From positions 124,001 to 188,000 of the forward strand of contig CAVUAN010000019.1 of NCBI GenBank assembly GCA_963739435.1: a stretch of DNA of 64,000 nt, read 5' to 3'. Position numbers and translations under genes: made by a program. The notes below the pieces were generated by a model. It was not told the DNA's origin. It was given only the letters and a program-made list of their open reading frames with translations, and did no database searches. Source of the stretch: CAVUAN01 sp963739435. GTDB taxonomy: Bacteria; Acidobacteriota; Thermoanaerobaculia; UBA5066; Gp7-AA6. Positions 1 to 9,135 of the stretch are shown here, one piece after another (the first letter of the stretch is position 1; each line of letters starts with the position of its first letter).

Positions 1-2593
1 CCGGCGTTCGGCGAATCACGAGGAACCGCTGGCCGTCCGGCGACACGTCATAGGGGTGGCGGGAGAACTGGATTTCTCCGCTCACTCCGAGCTGGAGGGG
101 GAAAAGGGGCTGCGGTTCTCCGGTCTCCAGGCGGCCGGCAGCGAGGCGAATGCCGACGGACATCAGCATTCCGTCTCTGGCAGCGTAGAAGAGCTCCGAG
201 GCGTCCCGATTCCAGACCGGCATCTGGCCGCCGCCGATCGAGACTTGCCTCTTCGGGCCGCCTGTCAACTGCTGCACGTACACTTCTCTCTGGCCCGACT
301 CACTCGAATCGAAAGCCGTCCAGCGGCCGTCCGGAGAGATCTCGGGGTGCTCCTCGGAGAACCGGGAGTCACCGCTCAAAGACAGAGGAGCGCCCCCGCC
401 GGACACGGGGCTCAGAATGCGAGTGAAGTTGACGCTTTCGGACAGGCTATAGAGCAGGCTCCGGCCGTCCGGAGACACCGTTGGCAGGACCTTGTCCTGC
501 TTGCTTCGAATCAGGACCTTCTCGGCGCCTCCGCTCGCCGGCCGCTCGTAGAGGTCGTAGAAGCCGACATGATCGGACACATAGGCCAAACGCTCGCCGT
601 CCGGAAACCAGGCGGGGCCAAACTCGTCGGTTCGCTCGGATGTGATCCGGGAGCCCGTCCCGCGGGTTGCATCCAGGACCCAGACATCCAGGTTCTGACC
701 GTGCGAAGGATCGCGCATCGCCGCCGCGACCTTCCGGCCGTCCGGCGAGATGCGGACGTCCTCGTATCCCCCGATTTCGCCGAGTGCCCCAAGCTCGCGC
801 CCCTTCCGATCGACCCAGACGAGTCTCCGCCGCCCGAACCAGGGCAGGTATACCAGGCGATTTCCGGCCGCCGAGACGCACAGGAGGTTGTCCTCGGTCC
901 CGTAGCGGACCTGCTCGAGCGCGGGAGCTGGATCCCCGACGAGCTTCAGGCTCGAGGTGTCGAATTTCCACGCGAAGAGGGCGTTGTCTCGCGCAAACAG
1001 AACGTAGCCGGGCTCGGCGAAGATGACGGCGGAGGCCGAAGGGAAGAGCCGGCGGGTATCCTTCGAATCGAGCGAGGCGAGCATGACAGAGGTCTTCTCC
1101 GGGTCGATGTTGCGCGCCACGAAGAGGAAGTGCCGCCCGTCCGGCAGGAACGCAGGATAGAAGTGGGCGACGTCCCCCCTGGCCGTGTCGAGCGTCGTGA
1201 CGGGCTGAGGCGTGCCTCCCGTTGCGGGAACGGCAACGATGGGTGTGCCGAACTCCTTCGTGAAGAGGATCGTGCCCTGGCGACTCCACGCGCCGGCGAA
1301 TCCGCTCTCGCTCTCGCAGATCGTCTGAGCGGGTCCGCCGTCCGCGCTCATGCGCTTGAGATGCCCTTCCGAGAAGAAGGCGATGTCGCGGCCGTCGGCC
1401 GACCAGAAACAGCCGCGCGCTCCCTCGGTACCCGGCAGCAGCCGCATCTCGAGACTGTCGAGCGAACGCAGCCCGAACGAGGGCCTTCCGCCCTCGTCCT
1501 GGAGCAGGAACAAAATCCGCCGCGAGTCCGGGGAGAGCTGGATCGTCGCGAGGAAATGCTGGGTGGCGGGGGGCGCAATCGTGAAACGGGTCAGCTCCTC
1601 GGGCGCCTGAGGCCGGCGGGAAAGGAGCGCCGAAAGCGCGCCGAGCACGGTGGCGACCGCGGCGACGCCCCAGGCAAGCCGCTCGCGGCTCTTGCGGCGG
1701 GCAACGGCCGGAACCGCCGCGCCCGACTGCGACTGCGACCCTTCGGCGATCCAGCGCAACTCCCTCTTGATGTCCGCCGCGCTTTGCCAGCGGTCTTCCG
1801 GGTCTTTCGCAAGACACGTCTTGACGACCCGATCCAGTGCAGGCGGCGACATCGGCTGCACGCCCGAGATCGGCGGCGGATCGCTCTGCATGATTGCCGA
1901 AATGAGCGAGGCCTGGCTCGCTCCAGAGAACGCCTTCTTTCCCGTCGCCATCTCGTAGAGCACCGCGCCGAAGGCAAAGATGTCCGTGCGCGCATCCGTT
2001 TCTTTGCCCTCGAGCTGCTCGGGCGCCATGTACTGGAAGGTCCCGAGAATCGTCCCTTCCTGCGTCAGACCCTGCTGCGTCGGCAGAGAGGTCAGGCTGC
2101 CCGGCGGCGATGCCGGCCCCATCACTTTCGCCAGGCCGAAGTCGAGCAGCTTCACCCCAGACTTCGTCAGCATCACGTTGCCTGGCTTGAGATCTCTGTG
2201 GACGATGCCCTGCCGGTGCGCTTTGTCCAGCGCATCGGCGATCTCCTGACCGAACCGCAACGTCTGCTCGAGAGGCAGCCCTCCTTTCGTGAGGCGCGCC
2301 GCAAGCGTCTCGCCTTCGAGAAGCTCCATGACCAGGTACTCGGTCCCCTCGTGCGAGCCCACGTCGTAGAGCGCGCAGATGTGCGGATGCGAGAGCTGCG
2401 AAATTGTTTTCGCCTCCCGCTCGAAGCGCTGACGGGCTTCGGGCGACGCCGACGTGTGCGATGAAAGAACCTTGACCGCCACCGTCCGCTCGAGCCGAGT
2501 GTCCCGCGCCTTCCAGACCTCTCCCATCCCTCCGGCTCCCAAAGGAGACAGGACCTCGTAGGGACCTAGCCGACTGCCCGCAACGACCGCCAT
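1..2593 (-). CDS. Receptor-like Ser/Thr protein kinase with C-terminal TolB/WD40 propeller (3' end outside window)
   Basis: Starts at ATG 2593 (MAVVAGSRLGPYEVL) and stays open to the window edge, so about 864 residues are visible and the C-terminus is missing. The N-terminal kinase domain (about residues 10-270) has a glycine loop GAGGMGEV, the ATP lysine K41 in VAVKV, the catalytic HRDLKPGN at 132-139, DFG at 151-153 and an APEQLEG activation-loop end. A single membrane segment follows near residue 300, then repeated beta-propeller motifs of the kind FSPDGR/ISPDGR, typical of TolB-like sensor domains. The kinase should face the cytoplasm and the propeller the periplasm. It lies just downstream of a paralogue with the same layout on the same strand. 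The substrate is unknown. No frame break was seen. Confidence 0.93.
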   Translation of the reverse strand, partial: MAVVAGSRLGPYEVLSPLGAGGMGEVWKARDTRLERTVAVKVLSSHTSASPEARQRFEREAKTISQLSHPHICALYDVGSHEGTEYLVMELLEGETLAARLTKGGLPLEQTLRFGQEIADALDKAHRQGIVHRDLKPGNVMLTKSGVKLLDFGLAKVMGPASPPGSLTSLPTQQGLTQEGTILGTFQYMAPEQLEGKETDARTDIFAFGAVLYEMATGKKAFSGASQASLISAIMQSDPPPISGVQPMSPPALDRVVKTCLAKDPEDRWQSAADIKRELRWIAEGSQSQSGAAVPAVARRKSRERLAWGVAAVATVLGALSALLSRRPQAPEELTRFTIAPPATQHFLATIQLSPDSRRILFLLQDEGGRPSFGLRSLDSLEMRLLPGTEGARGCFWSADGRDIAFFSEGHLKRMSADGGPAQTICESESGFAGAWSRQGTILFTKEFGTPIVAVPATGGTPQPVTTLDTARGDVAHFYPAFLPDGRHFLFVARNIDPEKTSVMLASLDSKDTRRLFPSASAVIFAEPGYVLFARDNALFAWKFDTSSLKLVGDPAPALEQVRYGTEDNLLCVSAAGNRLVYLPWFGRRRLVWVDRKGRELGALGEIGGYEDVRISPDGRKVAAAMRDPSHGQNLDVWVLDATRGTGSRITSERTDEFGPAWFPDGERLAYVSDHVGFYDLYERPASGGAEKVLIRSKQDKVLPTVSPDGRSLLYSLSESVNFTRILSPVSGGGAPLSLSGDSRFSEEHPEISPDGRWTAFDSSESGQREVYVQQLTGGPKRQVSIGGGQMPVWNRDASELFYAARDGMLMSVGIRLAAGRLETGEPQPLFPLQLGVSGEIQFSRHPYDVSPDGQRFLVIRRTP

Positions 2594-2605
2594 CGTCACT
2601 TCACG

Positions 2606-2641
2606 CGATCACCCGATCACAGATCACCCGATCACCTGATG
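2606..2641. repeat. Short tandem repeat of GATCACCC-like octamers between two kinase genes
   Basis: The intergenic sequence reads as four imperfect copies of GATCAC followed by CC, A, CC or CT. It sits directly upstream of the start codon of the kinase at 2593 (minus strand) and after the stop of the kinase at 2647. A second octamer array with the same GNNTCANN pattern lies at 21705-21760. Function is not known. Confidence 0.6.
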
Positions 2642-2646
2642 TCCCG

Positions 2647-5241
2647 TCATCTCAGCCCCTCCGCGACGTTGAGCTCGGAGAGCACGCGCCGGATCCGATA
2701 GGCGTAGTTTTGCCCGTCCCGGGTCACGAGCAGGTTGCCGTAGAGGATGCCGAGGGTGTCCGTCGCGAGCTCGCGGAAGACGGTTCGGCGCCCGCTGTCG
2801 AGTTCGAGCCGAACGATGCGCGCCGGCCACGTGCGATCCCAGACGAATAGAGCCTTGCCTCCGGCCTCCCATTCGATCGGGATCTCGCCCGGGAGCGCCC
2901 CGCGCACTTCGCTCGGCGCACCGCCGGACACAGAGCACATCAGCATCTTTCCCTCGGGATCCACCGTCGCGACGGATTCTGCGTCGGGCGACAGGACCGC
3001 GAGGCTGCATCCCTCCGGCGTGGCCGCACGGGGCGGCCCGGGGCCGGTGAGATCGAGCAGCCAGCTCCGAGCCGGCCGGCCAGGCTCCGATCCGGGGAAC
3101 AGCAGCTTCGATCCGTCCGCGGACCAGCGGGCGAATTCCTGACTGACGGGGCGCGGCTCGACTTTTCCGATCGGAAGCGGGCGCGGATCGCCCGGTCCCG
3201 TCGGGAAGAGCGTCAGGGCATGCCCATGCGCGGAAGAGACTGCGCTCAAGACCCACCGGCCGTCGGGAGACACTCCCACGCCCGTTCCATTTCCGAGGCG
3301 CACGGGAGCCGCTTCGCTGGCTCTCCGGAAGTAGAAGAAGGGCTCGAGCCCGGCGCCCGGGGCGCTTTGCTCGATACCCGCGAAGGCCGAGCCGTCCCCC
3401 GAGAGGCCGGACAGGGATTCGTCGCTCCAGGTCGAGAGATTCCTCTCCTTCGCGTCGCCTTTCAGGAGTCCGCCGATCTCGCCGCGATAGTCCTCCCCGG
3501 AAAGCAAGACGGCCCCGCTCGGGGAAATGTCGTGGAGCCGCAGCGTTGCCGGAGGCCCGTACACGAGGCGGGCCTTCCGGCCGGGCCGAACTGCAAAAAG
3601 CTGGTAGCGGGCCCCGTTGGCGGATGCCTCCGCCCCCTCGACGCCTGCCGTGAACCAGACTTCCTTCCCGTCGGACGACCAGGCCAGGCCCTGCGCTCCC
3701 TGCCACTCCCCGGTCACGCGTTCTGGCTGTCCGCCGCGCGCGGCGACGCTCACGAAGCCGTCGTCGTTGCCGTACACGCCGTGCTCGAGAAACGCGACAC
3801 GCTCCCCGTCGGGAGAGATTCGCGGATGGCTCACCCATCCGCTGGTCTCGAGGATCACCTTGCCAGCCGGAAACTCGAGGCGCTGGCGCTTGCCGATCTC
3901 TCGCACGACGGCGAGCTCCTTGCCGTCGGGAGAGATGTCGGCCTCGGTGACGTGCTCGAGAATCTCCCGGGGAGTGCCGCCGCCCAGCGCCACTCGGGCC
4001 AGGGTGCCTGAACGGATCCAGTAGCCGCGGTGCTGACACTTGAGCAGCAGAAGCATCTCTCCGGTGCGCGAGACGCCGAGGACGGTCGCCCCGGCGGGCA
4101 GGTCGAGCGCCCGCGACTCGACCGAGTCGAGACGCGTCGAGTAGATGCGCAGAGGCTCGTCGCGGCGCGTCGAGCCATAGATCACGGTCTGGCCGTCCGG
4201 AGAGAACCGGGCGGACTCGATGTAGCCGCGCTGATAGGTGATCCGCCGAAACTGCGGGTGAGACGGCGCGCGAAGCCGCAAGCCGAGCAGAAGGCCGGCA
4301 CCGAGCGCCGCCACGACGCCGGCGGCCAGGGCCCAGGGCAACACTCGCCCGCGCCGTATCGCAGGCTCATCCGCCGCGCGCGGAGAGCTCGAAGCGCCCA
4401 TCGACGTCTCGATCGCGAAGGCGAGATCGTGCGCCGTGTCGAACCGGTCTTCGGGGCGCTTCTCGAGGCAGTGCCGCAGGATCCGCTCGACGGAAGGCGG
4501 GAACCGGCCGCTCGGCTCGGCGAGGTGGGGCGGGTCCTTCTGGGCGATCGCCGCCATCGTCTCGGCGGCGGAATCGCCCCGGAAGGCGCGCTCGCCCGAC
4601 AGCATTTCGTAGAGGATCGCGCCCAGGGAGAAGATGTCGGACCGCTGGTCGACCGGCCGTCCGCGTACCTGCTCGGGCGACATGTAGCCGACGGTTCCCA
4701 TCACCGTGCCGGGCTCTGTCGCCGCGGCGGCAGTCGGCGACCGCGTGTTCTCGGGCTCTGCGCCGGCCACCTTTGCCAGGCCGAAGTCGAGAATCTTGAG
4801 GCGGCCGTCGGACGTCAAGAAGAGGTTCTCGGGCTTGAGGTCCCGGTGCACGATCGCTTTTTCGTGCGCCGCAGCCAGGCCCTGTGCGACCTGCAGGGCG
4901 TACTCGAGCGCCTTGCGCTGCGGCAGCGGTCCTTCCTCGAGCTGCTGCCGGAGAGTCTCTCCCGTCAGGAGCTCCATGACCGCATAGGTCGCGCCGCCGT
5001 CCTGGCCGAGATCGTAGATACCGAGAATGTTCGGGTGCGAGAGCGCCGCGACGGCCTTCGCCTCTCTCTCGAACCGCGCGAGCGCCACGGTGTCTCCCGC
5101 GAGCTTCTCCGGGAGGACCTTGATCGCGACATCCCGGTTCAATCGCGAATCCCGCGCCCTGTAGACCTCCCCCATCCCGCCCGCGCCGAGCGGCGCGAGG
5201 ATCTCGTAAGGACCGAGGCGGCTTCCGGTTGTAAGAGACAA
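2647..5241 (-). CDS. Receptor-like Ser/Thr protein kinase with C-terminal TolB/WD40 propeller
   Basis: An 864-residue protein. The kinase domain (about residues 10-270) carries GAGGMGEVYRA, the ATP lysine K41, HRDLKPEN from 132, DFG at 152-154 and SPEQVRG. A hydrophobic segment near residues 301-325 (WALAAGVVAALGAGLLLG) is the single membrane span. The rest is a beta propeller with repeated SPDG motifs. The reading frame begins with TTG at 5241 because no ATG or GTG is available before the conserved GSRLGPYEIL; a GAGG lies upstream. It is a paralogue of the next gene downstream (ending beyond position 1) and the two probably arose by tandem duplication. The ligand of the propeller and the phosphorylated target are unknown. 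Confidence 0.93.
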   Translation of the reverse strand: MSLTTGSRLGPYEILAPLGAGGMGEVYRARDSRLNRDVAIKVLPEKLAGDTVALARFEREAKAVAALSHPNILGIYDLGQDGGATYAVMELLTGETLRQQLEEGPLPQRKALEYALQVAQGLAAAHEKAIVHRDLKPENLFLTSDGRLKILDFGLAKVAGAEPENTRSPTAAAATEPGTVMGTVGYMSPEQVRGRPVDQRSDIFSLGAILYEMLSGERAFRGDSAAETMAAIAQKDPPHLAEPSGRFPPSVERILRHCLEKRPEDRFDTAHDLAFAIETSMGASSSPRAADEPAIRRGRVLPWALAAGVVAALGAGLLLGLRLRAPSHPQFRRITYQRGYIESARFSPDGQTVIYGSTRRDEPLRIYSTRLDSVESRALDLPAGATVLGVSRTGEMLLLLKCQHRGYWIRSGTLARVALGGGTPREILEHVTEADISPDGKELAVVREIGKRQRLEFPAGKVILETSGWVSHPRISPDGERVAFLEHGVYGNDDGFVSVAARGGQPERVTGEWQGAQGLAWSSDGKEVWFTAGVEGAEASANGARYQLFAVRPGRKARLVYGPPATLRLHDISPSGAVLLSGEDYRGEIGGLLKGDAKERNLSTWSDESLSGLSGDGSAFAGIEQSAPGAGLEPFFYFRRASEAAPVRLGNGTGVGVSPDGRWVLSAVSSAHGHALTLFPTGPGDPRPLPIGKVEPRPVSQEFARWSADGSKLLFPGSEPGRPARSWLLDLTGPGPPRAATPEGCSLAVLSPDAESVATVDPEGKMLMCSVSGGAPSEVRGALPGEIPIEWEAGGKALFVWDRTWPARIVRLELDSGRRTVFRELATDTLGILYGNLLVTRDGQNYAYRIRRVLSELNVAEGLR

Positions 5242-5263
5242 GCGGCCTCAGAGATTACATCGG

Positions 5264-5776
5264 TCAGCCGCCGCGGATCCTCTTCGTGAGGGCCGGGACG
5301 CGGCCGAGGAGGCGCGCATACAGGGCGAGCTGACCGCGGTGGTATTCCTCGTGCCCGATGCCGTGGTGCATCCAGGCCAGGCGCGTGCCCATCTTCCCGT
5401 CGAAGCGGCGGATCGACTGGAGCATGTGCAGCTCCCCGACGGTCCGGAACCGCTTCACGCCGTCTGTATGGCTCTGGCGCAGGAGGGCCAGGAGCTGCGC
5501 CCGCGTTCGCCTGCCCCCCACGCCTTTGGCGTACTCGTGGAGGAATCCCTCGTAGGACTTGCGCTGGAAATCGCCGTCACCGCGCGTCAACTCGCCGGCC
5601 ATCATCATCCCGGACTCGGCGATGTGCTGAGCCAGCTCCATGACGCTCCGGCTCTCCGGCGACGGCCGAAAAGCGTATTTCGCTTCCGGTATGTTCTGCA
5701 GCTCCTCCATCGAGCCCTGGCGCGCGAACCCCCACGTTTCGATCGCCTCTTCGAGCAGGGTCGTGTTCCCGGTCAT
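5264..5776 (-). CDS. DinB-family protein
   Basis: A 170-residue protein starting at ATG 5776 (MTGNTTLLEEAIETWG) with GGAG about ten bases upstream. It has the four-helix DinB-like architecture and metal-site histidines spaced as in that family: H68 in AQHIAES and the late motif HHGIGHEEYHRGQLALYAR. DinB-like proteins bind a divalent metal and some act as thiol-dependent transferases; the substrate here is not known. A longer upstream extension of the frame is low-complexity Arg/Pro sequence and runs against the divergent RluA gene, so it was not used. The neighbour at 2647 ends only 22 bases away on the opposite side, on the same strand. Confidence 0.85.
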   Translation of the reverse strand: MTGNTTLLEEAIETWGFARQGSMEELQNIPEAKYAFRPSPESRSVMELAQHIAESGMMMAGELTRGDGDFQRKSYEGFLHEYAKGVGGRRTRAQLLALLRQSHTDGVKRFRTVGELHMLQSIRRFDGKMGTRLAWMHHGIGHEEYHRGQLALYARLLGRVPALTKRIRGG

Positions 5777-5832
5777 GCTCTTTCCCTCCGCGGCAGCCAA
5801 AATGTGAAGGGAAAGAGTACAACGGATGCCGC

Positions 5833-6516
5833 ATGAAGCTCTTCGAGAACGCCGAGGTTCTAGCCCTCGACAAGCCGCCGGGCCTCTCGATGGCGACGTC
5901 GGCCGGGCCCGGCCGGTCGGAGGCCGAGATCGTGGCGCGCCTCCTCGCCGCTTGCGCCGAAAAGCCGGACGCGGACCTGCGCCTCGTTCACCGGCTGGAT
6001 GTTGGAACATCGGGGGTGGTCCTGCTCGCCCGGACCGAGGCGGCGCACCGCGCCCTCCAGGCCGCCCTCCAGGGCGGCCGAGCGCACAAGACCTACCGCG
6101 CGCTCGTCTGGGGAAGGCCCCTCCCCTCCGAAGGTATCTATGAAGATCCGCTCGGGCGAGACCCGAGGGACGGCCGGCGGATGGCCGTCCGCCCCGTCGG
6201 CAAGCGCGCCGCGACGAGATACCGCACGCTTACGGCCTTGGCGGACTTCACCGACCTCGCCCTGGTGCCCGAGACGGGCCGCACCCACCAGATTCGCGTG
6301 CACCTGACGGCCCATGGCCACCCGATTGCGGGCGACGATCTCTACGGCAACGTCACGCGCTGGGAAAAACTGAAAGACCAGGCCGCGCGGCGCGCCCTCG
6401 CCCTGCTCACCCACCCGCTCCTCCATGCCGAGCGCATCGAGATCTCCGAGATGAGCCTCGACGTTTCCGCTCCGCTGCCAGACGACTACGTCCGCACCCT
6501 CGAAGTCCTCCGGTAG
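5833..6516 (+). CDS. RluA-family RNA pseudouridine synthase
   Basis: A 227-residue protein that isomerises uridine to pseudouridine in rRNA or tRNA. The catalytic motif HRLDVGTSG (about residues 53-61) contains the nucleophilic aspartate, and the C-terminal RTHQIRVHLTAHGHPIAGDDLYG matches the family signature; the stretch between these has the usual ARTEAAHRALQ and HKTYRALVWG. There is no N-terminal S4 domain, so this is a short RluA/RluC-type catalytic core. It is transcribed away from the DinB gene. The exact RNA target cannot be assigned from sequence alone. Confidence 0.93.
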   Translation: MKLFENAEVLALDKPPGLSMATSAGPGRSEAEIVARLLAACAEKPDADLRLVHRLDVGTSGVVLLARTEAAHRALQAALQGGRAHKTYRALVWGRPLPSEGIYEDPLGRDPRDGRRMAVRPVGKRAATRYRTLTALADFTDLALVPETGRTHQIRVHLTAHGHPIAGDDLYGNVTRWEKLKDQAARRALALLTHPLLHAERIEISEMSLDVSAPLPDDYVRTLEVLR

Positions 6517-6528
6517 ATCGGAGAGATA

Positions 6529-7194
6529 ATGACGCCAATGAGACAGTTGGCGTTCTGCCTCACCTTGCTGGTGGCTGCCGTTGCGGCGGCGCAGATGCCG
6601 ACGCCGGCTCCGGCGGCCGGGCCCGAGCAGGTCGAGTCGGGCCCGTTGCTCAATTACCAGGAGCAGTACAACGTCGTCATGCAGCGGCCCGACGGCACGT
6701 CGAAGGTCTATCCCGTCCCGTCGAACCTCGACTGGCCCCCGGACATCGGCATCTCCGGCTGGATCAACGTCTACTTCGTGCCGCTCGTCGGAGGCGGCTT
6801 TCGCGTCACGCGCCTGACGACCGTTCCTCTCACACCGACTCCTCCGCCTCCTCCGACCGCAGAGGCGGCTCTGGCTTCGACTCCAGCACCCCCGACTCCT
6901 CTCCCGCAGCCGACCAGCGGCCCGGCGCACAAGACCGTCAAGGGTCCTCCCGTTCAGATGTCGATCGAGAAATCCGTCCGGGTCAAGGCGATCGACAAGG
7001 GCCGCAGCATCACCGTCGTCGGCAAAAACGGCGTCGAACACGCCTACGCCCTCGATGCCTCCTCCGAGCTGCCGAAAAACCTGTCCGCCGGCAAGCTCGT
7101 GATCATCGAGATCAAGAAGGTGGACGGCCGCGACGTCGTCAGCCGGGTCGTCTATCCCGAGGTCGTCATCTCGAACGTCCCCAAGACCCCGTAG
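6529..7194 (+). CDS. Secreted protein of unknown function with Pro-rich linker
   Basis: A 221-residue protein with an N-terminal signal peptide (hydrophobic FCLTLLVAAVAAA, likely cleavage after AQA-like site near residue 22). A first globular part (residues 35-100) is followed by a Pro/Thr/Ala-rich linker (about 103-145) and a C-terminal beta-rich part with VRVKAIDKGRSITVVGKNG. I do not recognise the family. GGAGAG lies seven bases before ATG 6529; ATG 6538 is an alternative start. It follows the RluA gene by 12 bases and may be co-transcribed; it converges with the MBL-rhodanese gene. Confidence 0.7.
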   Translation: MTPMRQLAFCLTLLVAAVAAAQMPTPAPAAGPEQVESGPLLNYQEQYNVVMQRPDGTSKVYPVPSNLDWPPDIGISGWINVYFVPLVGGGFRVTRLTTVPLTPTPPPPPTAEAALASTPAPPTPLPQPTSGPAHKTVKGPPVQMSIEKSVRVKAIDKGRSITVVGKNGVEHAYALDASSELPKNLSAGKLVIIEIKKVDGRDVVSRVVYPEVVISNVPKTP

Positions 7195-7198
7195 CCGC

Positions 7199-8584
7199 TC
7201 AGGCTGCGGTCTCGAAGCGGGCGGCCGTCCAGGCCGTCATACCGCCGACGACGTTGACGGTGTGCGTGAAGCCCTTCTGCTCGAGCAGGCTGGTGGCAAT
7301 CGAGGAACGGTAGCCGCTGGCGCAGATGATGTGGGTCGGGCGAGAGGGATCGAGCTCGGCGGCGCGGGCGGAAAGCTCGTTCAGGGGAATGTGCAGGGCC
7401 GAAGCGATGTGGCCGGCTTTCCACTCCCCCGGCCGGCGGACATCGAGGACCTGCCCCGCGCCGCCCTCGGCGATGCGGGCGGCGAGCTCGTCCACGCCGA
7501 CCTGCTCGGTCTTCGCAAGCGGCAGGCCGGCCGCGTCCCAGGCGGCGATGCCGCCGCCCAGGAAGCCCACGATCGTCTCGATGCCCACCCGGGCCAGTCG
7601 CGTCTGCGACTCCGCGACGCGCTCCTCGTCTTCCGTCACGAGAACGATGGGCGCGCCCGCGGGCAGCAGCGTCCCGCCCCAGGACGCGAACTGGCCCGAA
7701 AGGCCCATGTGCATCGCTCCGGGCACGTGTCCGGCAGCAAACTCCGATGCGGGGCGGGTGTCGAGAACGACGGCGCCGGCGCGCCGCCGCGCCTCGACCT
7801 CGGCAGGCGAGAGCGGCACCGGCTTCGGCAGCTTGCCGAGCGCCTCGGCGCCGCCGCGGTTGGCCTCGACATCGCGGCCGAAGTAGGCCGGCGCCTCGGG
7901 CAGGTCCGTCGTCATCATGCGGACGAACTCGTCCTTTTCCATCGGCTGCAGCGCGTAGTTGAACCGCCTCTGCTGGCCCGATCGTCGAGGACGTTTCGCT
8001 CGAGATGTTGCGGCCGCAGAGCGATCCGGCGCCGTGGCCCGGCCACACGGCGACCGAATCCGGCAGGGCGAGGAGCTTGCCGTGGAGCGAGTCGAAGAGC
8101 ATTCCGGCGAGCTCCGCAGCCGACATCTTCGCGCCGAGCAGGTCCGGCCGGCCCACGTCGCCGATGAAGAGCGTGTCGCCGGTCAGCACCGCCTGCGGCT
8201 CCTCTCGAGACCGCGCGGTCGAAAACGAGAATCGAGACGGACTCGGGCGTGTGCCCGGGCGTCTCGAGGAAACGAAGGCTGACCGTGCCCATCCGGACCT
8301 CGTCGCCTTCGGCGAACCTCCACGTGGGGAAATGCCGCGCCGGCTCTTGCCCCGAAGTAGATCCGCGCGCCGGTCCTCTCCGCCAGCTCCCGGTGACCCG
8401 ATACGAAATCCGCGTGGAGGTGCGTCTCGATGATGTGCCGGATCGTCAGGCCCTGGGCTTTGGCTTCCTCGAGGTAGGTCTCGACGTCCCGCCGCGGGTC
8501 GACGACAGCCGCCTCGCCGTCTGACCCGATCATGTAGGAGGCCTGCGCCAGGCAACCCAGGTAGAACTGCTTGAAATACATCAT
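7199..8584 (-). CDS. MBL-fold hydrolase fused to two rhodanese domains (frame broken three times)
   Basis: Reads from ATG 8584 (MMYFKQFYLGCLAQASYMIG) as a metallo-beta-lactamase domain with THLHADFVSGH, TPGHTPESVS, LTGDTLFIGDVGRPDL and VWPGHGAGSLCG, the metal-binding motifs of the persulfide dioxygenase/glyoxalase II branch. Two rhodanese-like domains follow; the second carries a CASGYRSS active-site loop with Cys, while the first has VTEDEER in that place and is probably inactive. Family members oxidise or transfer sulfane sulfur. The frame changes near 8318, 8205 and 7985; each is repaired by dropping one base, so sequence error is more likely than a real pseudogene. Confidence 0.85.
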
Positions 8585-8604
8585 TCCTCGATTTTCATGT
8601 CGTC

Positions 8605-8718
8605 ACCCTGGCCTCGCTGGCCAGTCTGTTTTCATCCCGAGCGAAGTCGAGGGATCTGCCCCCCGTTTGAGAATCAGCGAGAGAAGATTCCTCGGCTTCG
8701 CTCGGAATGACAGCTGGG
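8605..8718. repeat. Dispersed intergenic repeat, copy 1
   Basis: Contains CGAGCGAAGTCGAGGGATCT and, 40 bases later, ATTCCTCGGCTTCGCTCGGA ending in ATGACAGC. The two halves are partly inverted copies of each other. The core TTCGCTCGGRATGACAGC recurs at 14961-14980. Repeats of this kind are scattered between genes in many environmental bacterial genomes. Confidence 0.7.
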
Positions 8719-8721
8719 ATT

Positions 8722-9135
8722 CTATTCCTCGATCTCGACAGCAAAACCCGGCGTCAAGGTCAGGCGCAGATAGGCCAGGCGGCAGGGCCAGCCCTCGCGC
8801 GCGATGCGGGCGGCGACGCGCTTCCAGATCCAGGCGGCCACGTTTTCGGCGGTGGGCGGCACGGACGCGAAGTCGGCCACGTCGCGGTTCAGATTGCGGT
8901 GGTCGAGCGGGCGGTCGACCTCTTCCTTGAGGATGCGGTCGAGATCCGTGAGGTTGACGACCATCGAGGTTGCGGGATCGATTTCGCCCAGGACGGCGAC
9001 CTCGAGCGTGTAGTTGTGGCCGTAGCCGCGCGGCCCCTCGTCACCGTAGACGGCACGATTCTTCTCGGCCGTCCAGCCAGGGCGCCAGAGGCTCAGGCCC
9101 GCGTTGAAATGGATCGTCCGGGAGAGGCGGATCAT
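8722..9135 (-). CDS. 6-pyruvoyl-tetrahydropterin synthase / QueD-like protein with altered zinc site
   Basis: A 137-residue protein of the PTPS/6-carboxytetrahydropterin synthase family, recognised by RLSRTIHFNAG, the GHNYTLEVAVLGEID core, MVVNLTDLDRILKEEVDRPLDHRNLN and the PTAENVAAWIW motif. These enzymes act in queuosine or pterin synthesis with a zinc held by three His. Here the first ligand position reads AGLSLW instead of AGHRLW and HGHNY is YGHNY, so two of the usual ligands are missing. ATG 9135 overlaps the stop of the upstream oxidase gene (ATGA), indicating translational coupling. No other queuosine gene is nearby. Confidence 0.8.
   Translation of the reverse strand: MIRLSRTIHFNAGLSLWRPGWTAEKNRAVYGDEGPRGYGHNYTLEVAVLGEIDPATSMVVNLTDLDRILKEEVDRPLDHRNLNRDVADFASVPPTAENVAAWIWKRVAARIAREGWPCRLAYLRLTLTPGFAVEIEE

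Noticed and set aside
56..2464. A long plus-strand open frame opposite the first kinase gene
   Set aside because: It is Arg/Glu/Pro-rich without domains and mirrors the codon pattern of the kinase on the other strand, whose motifs are complete.
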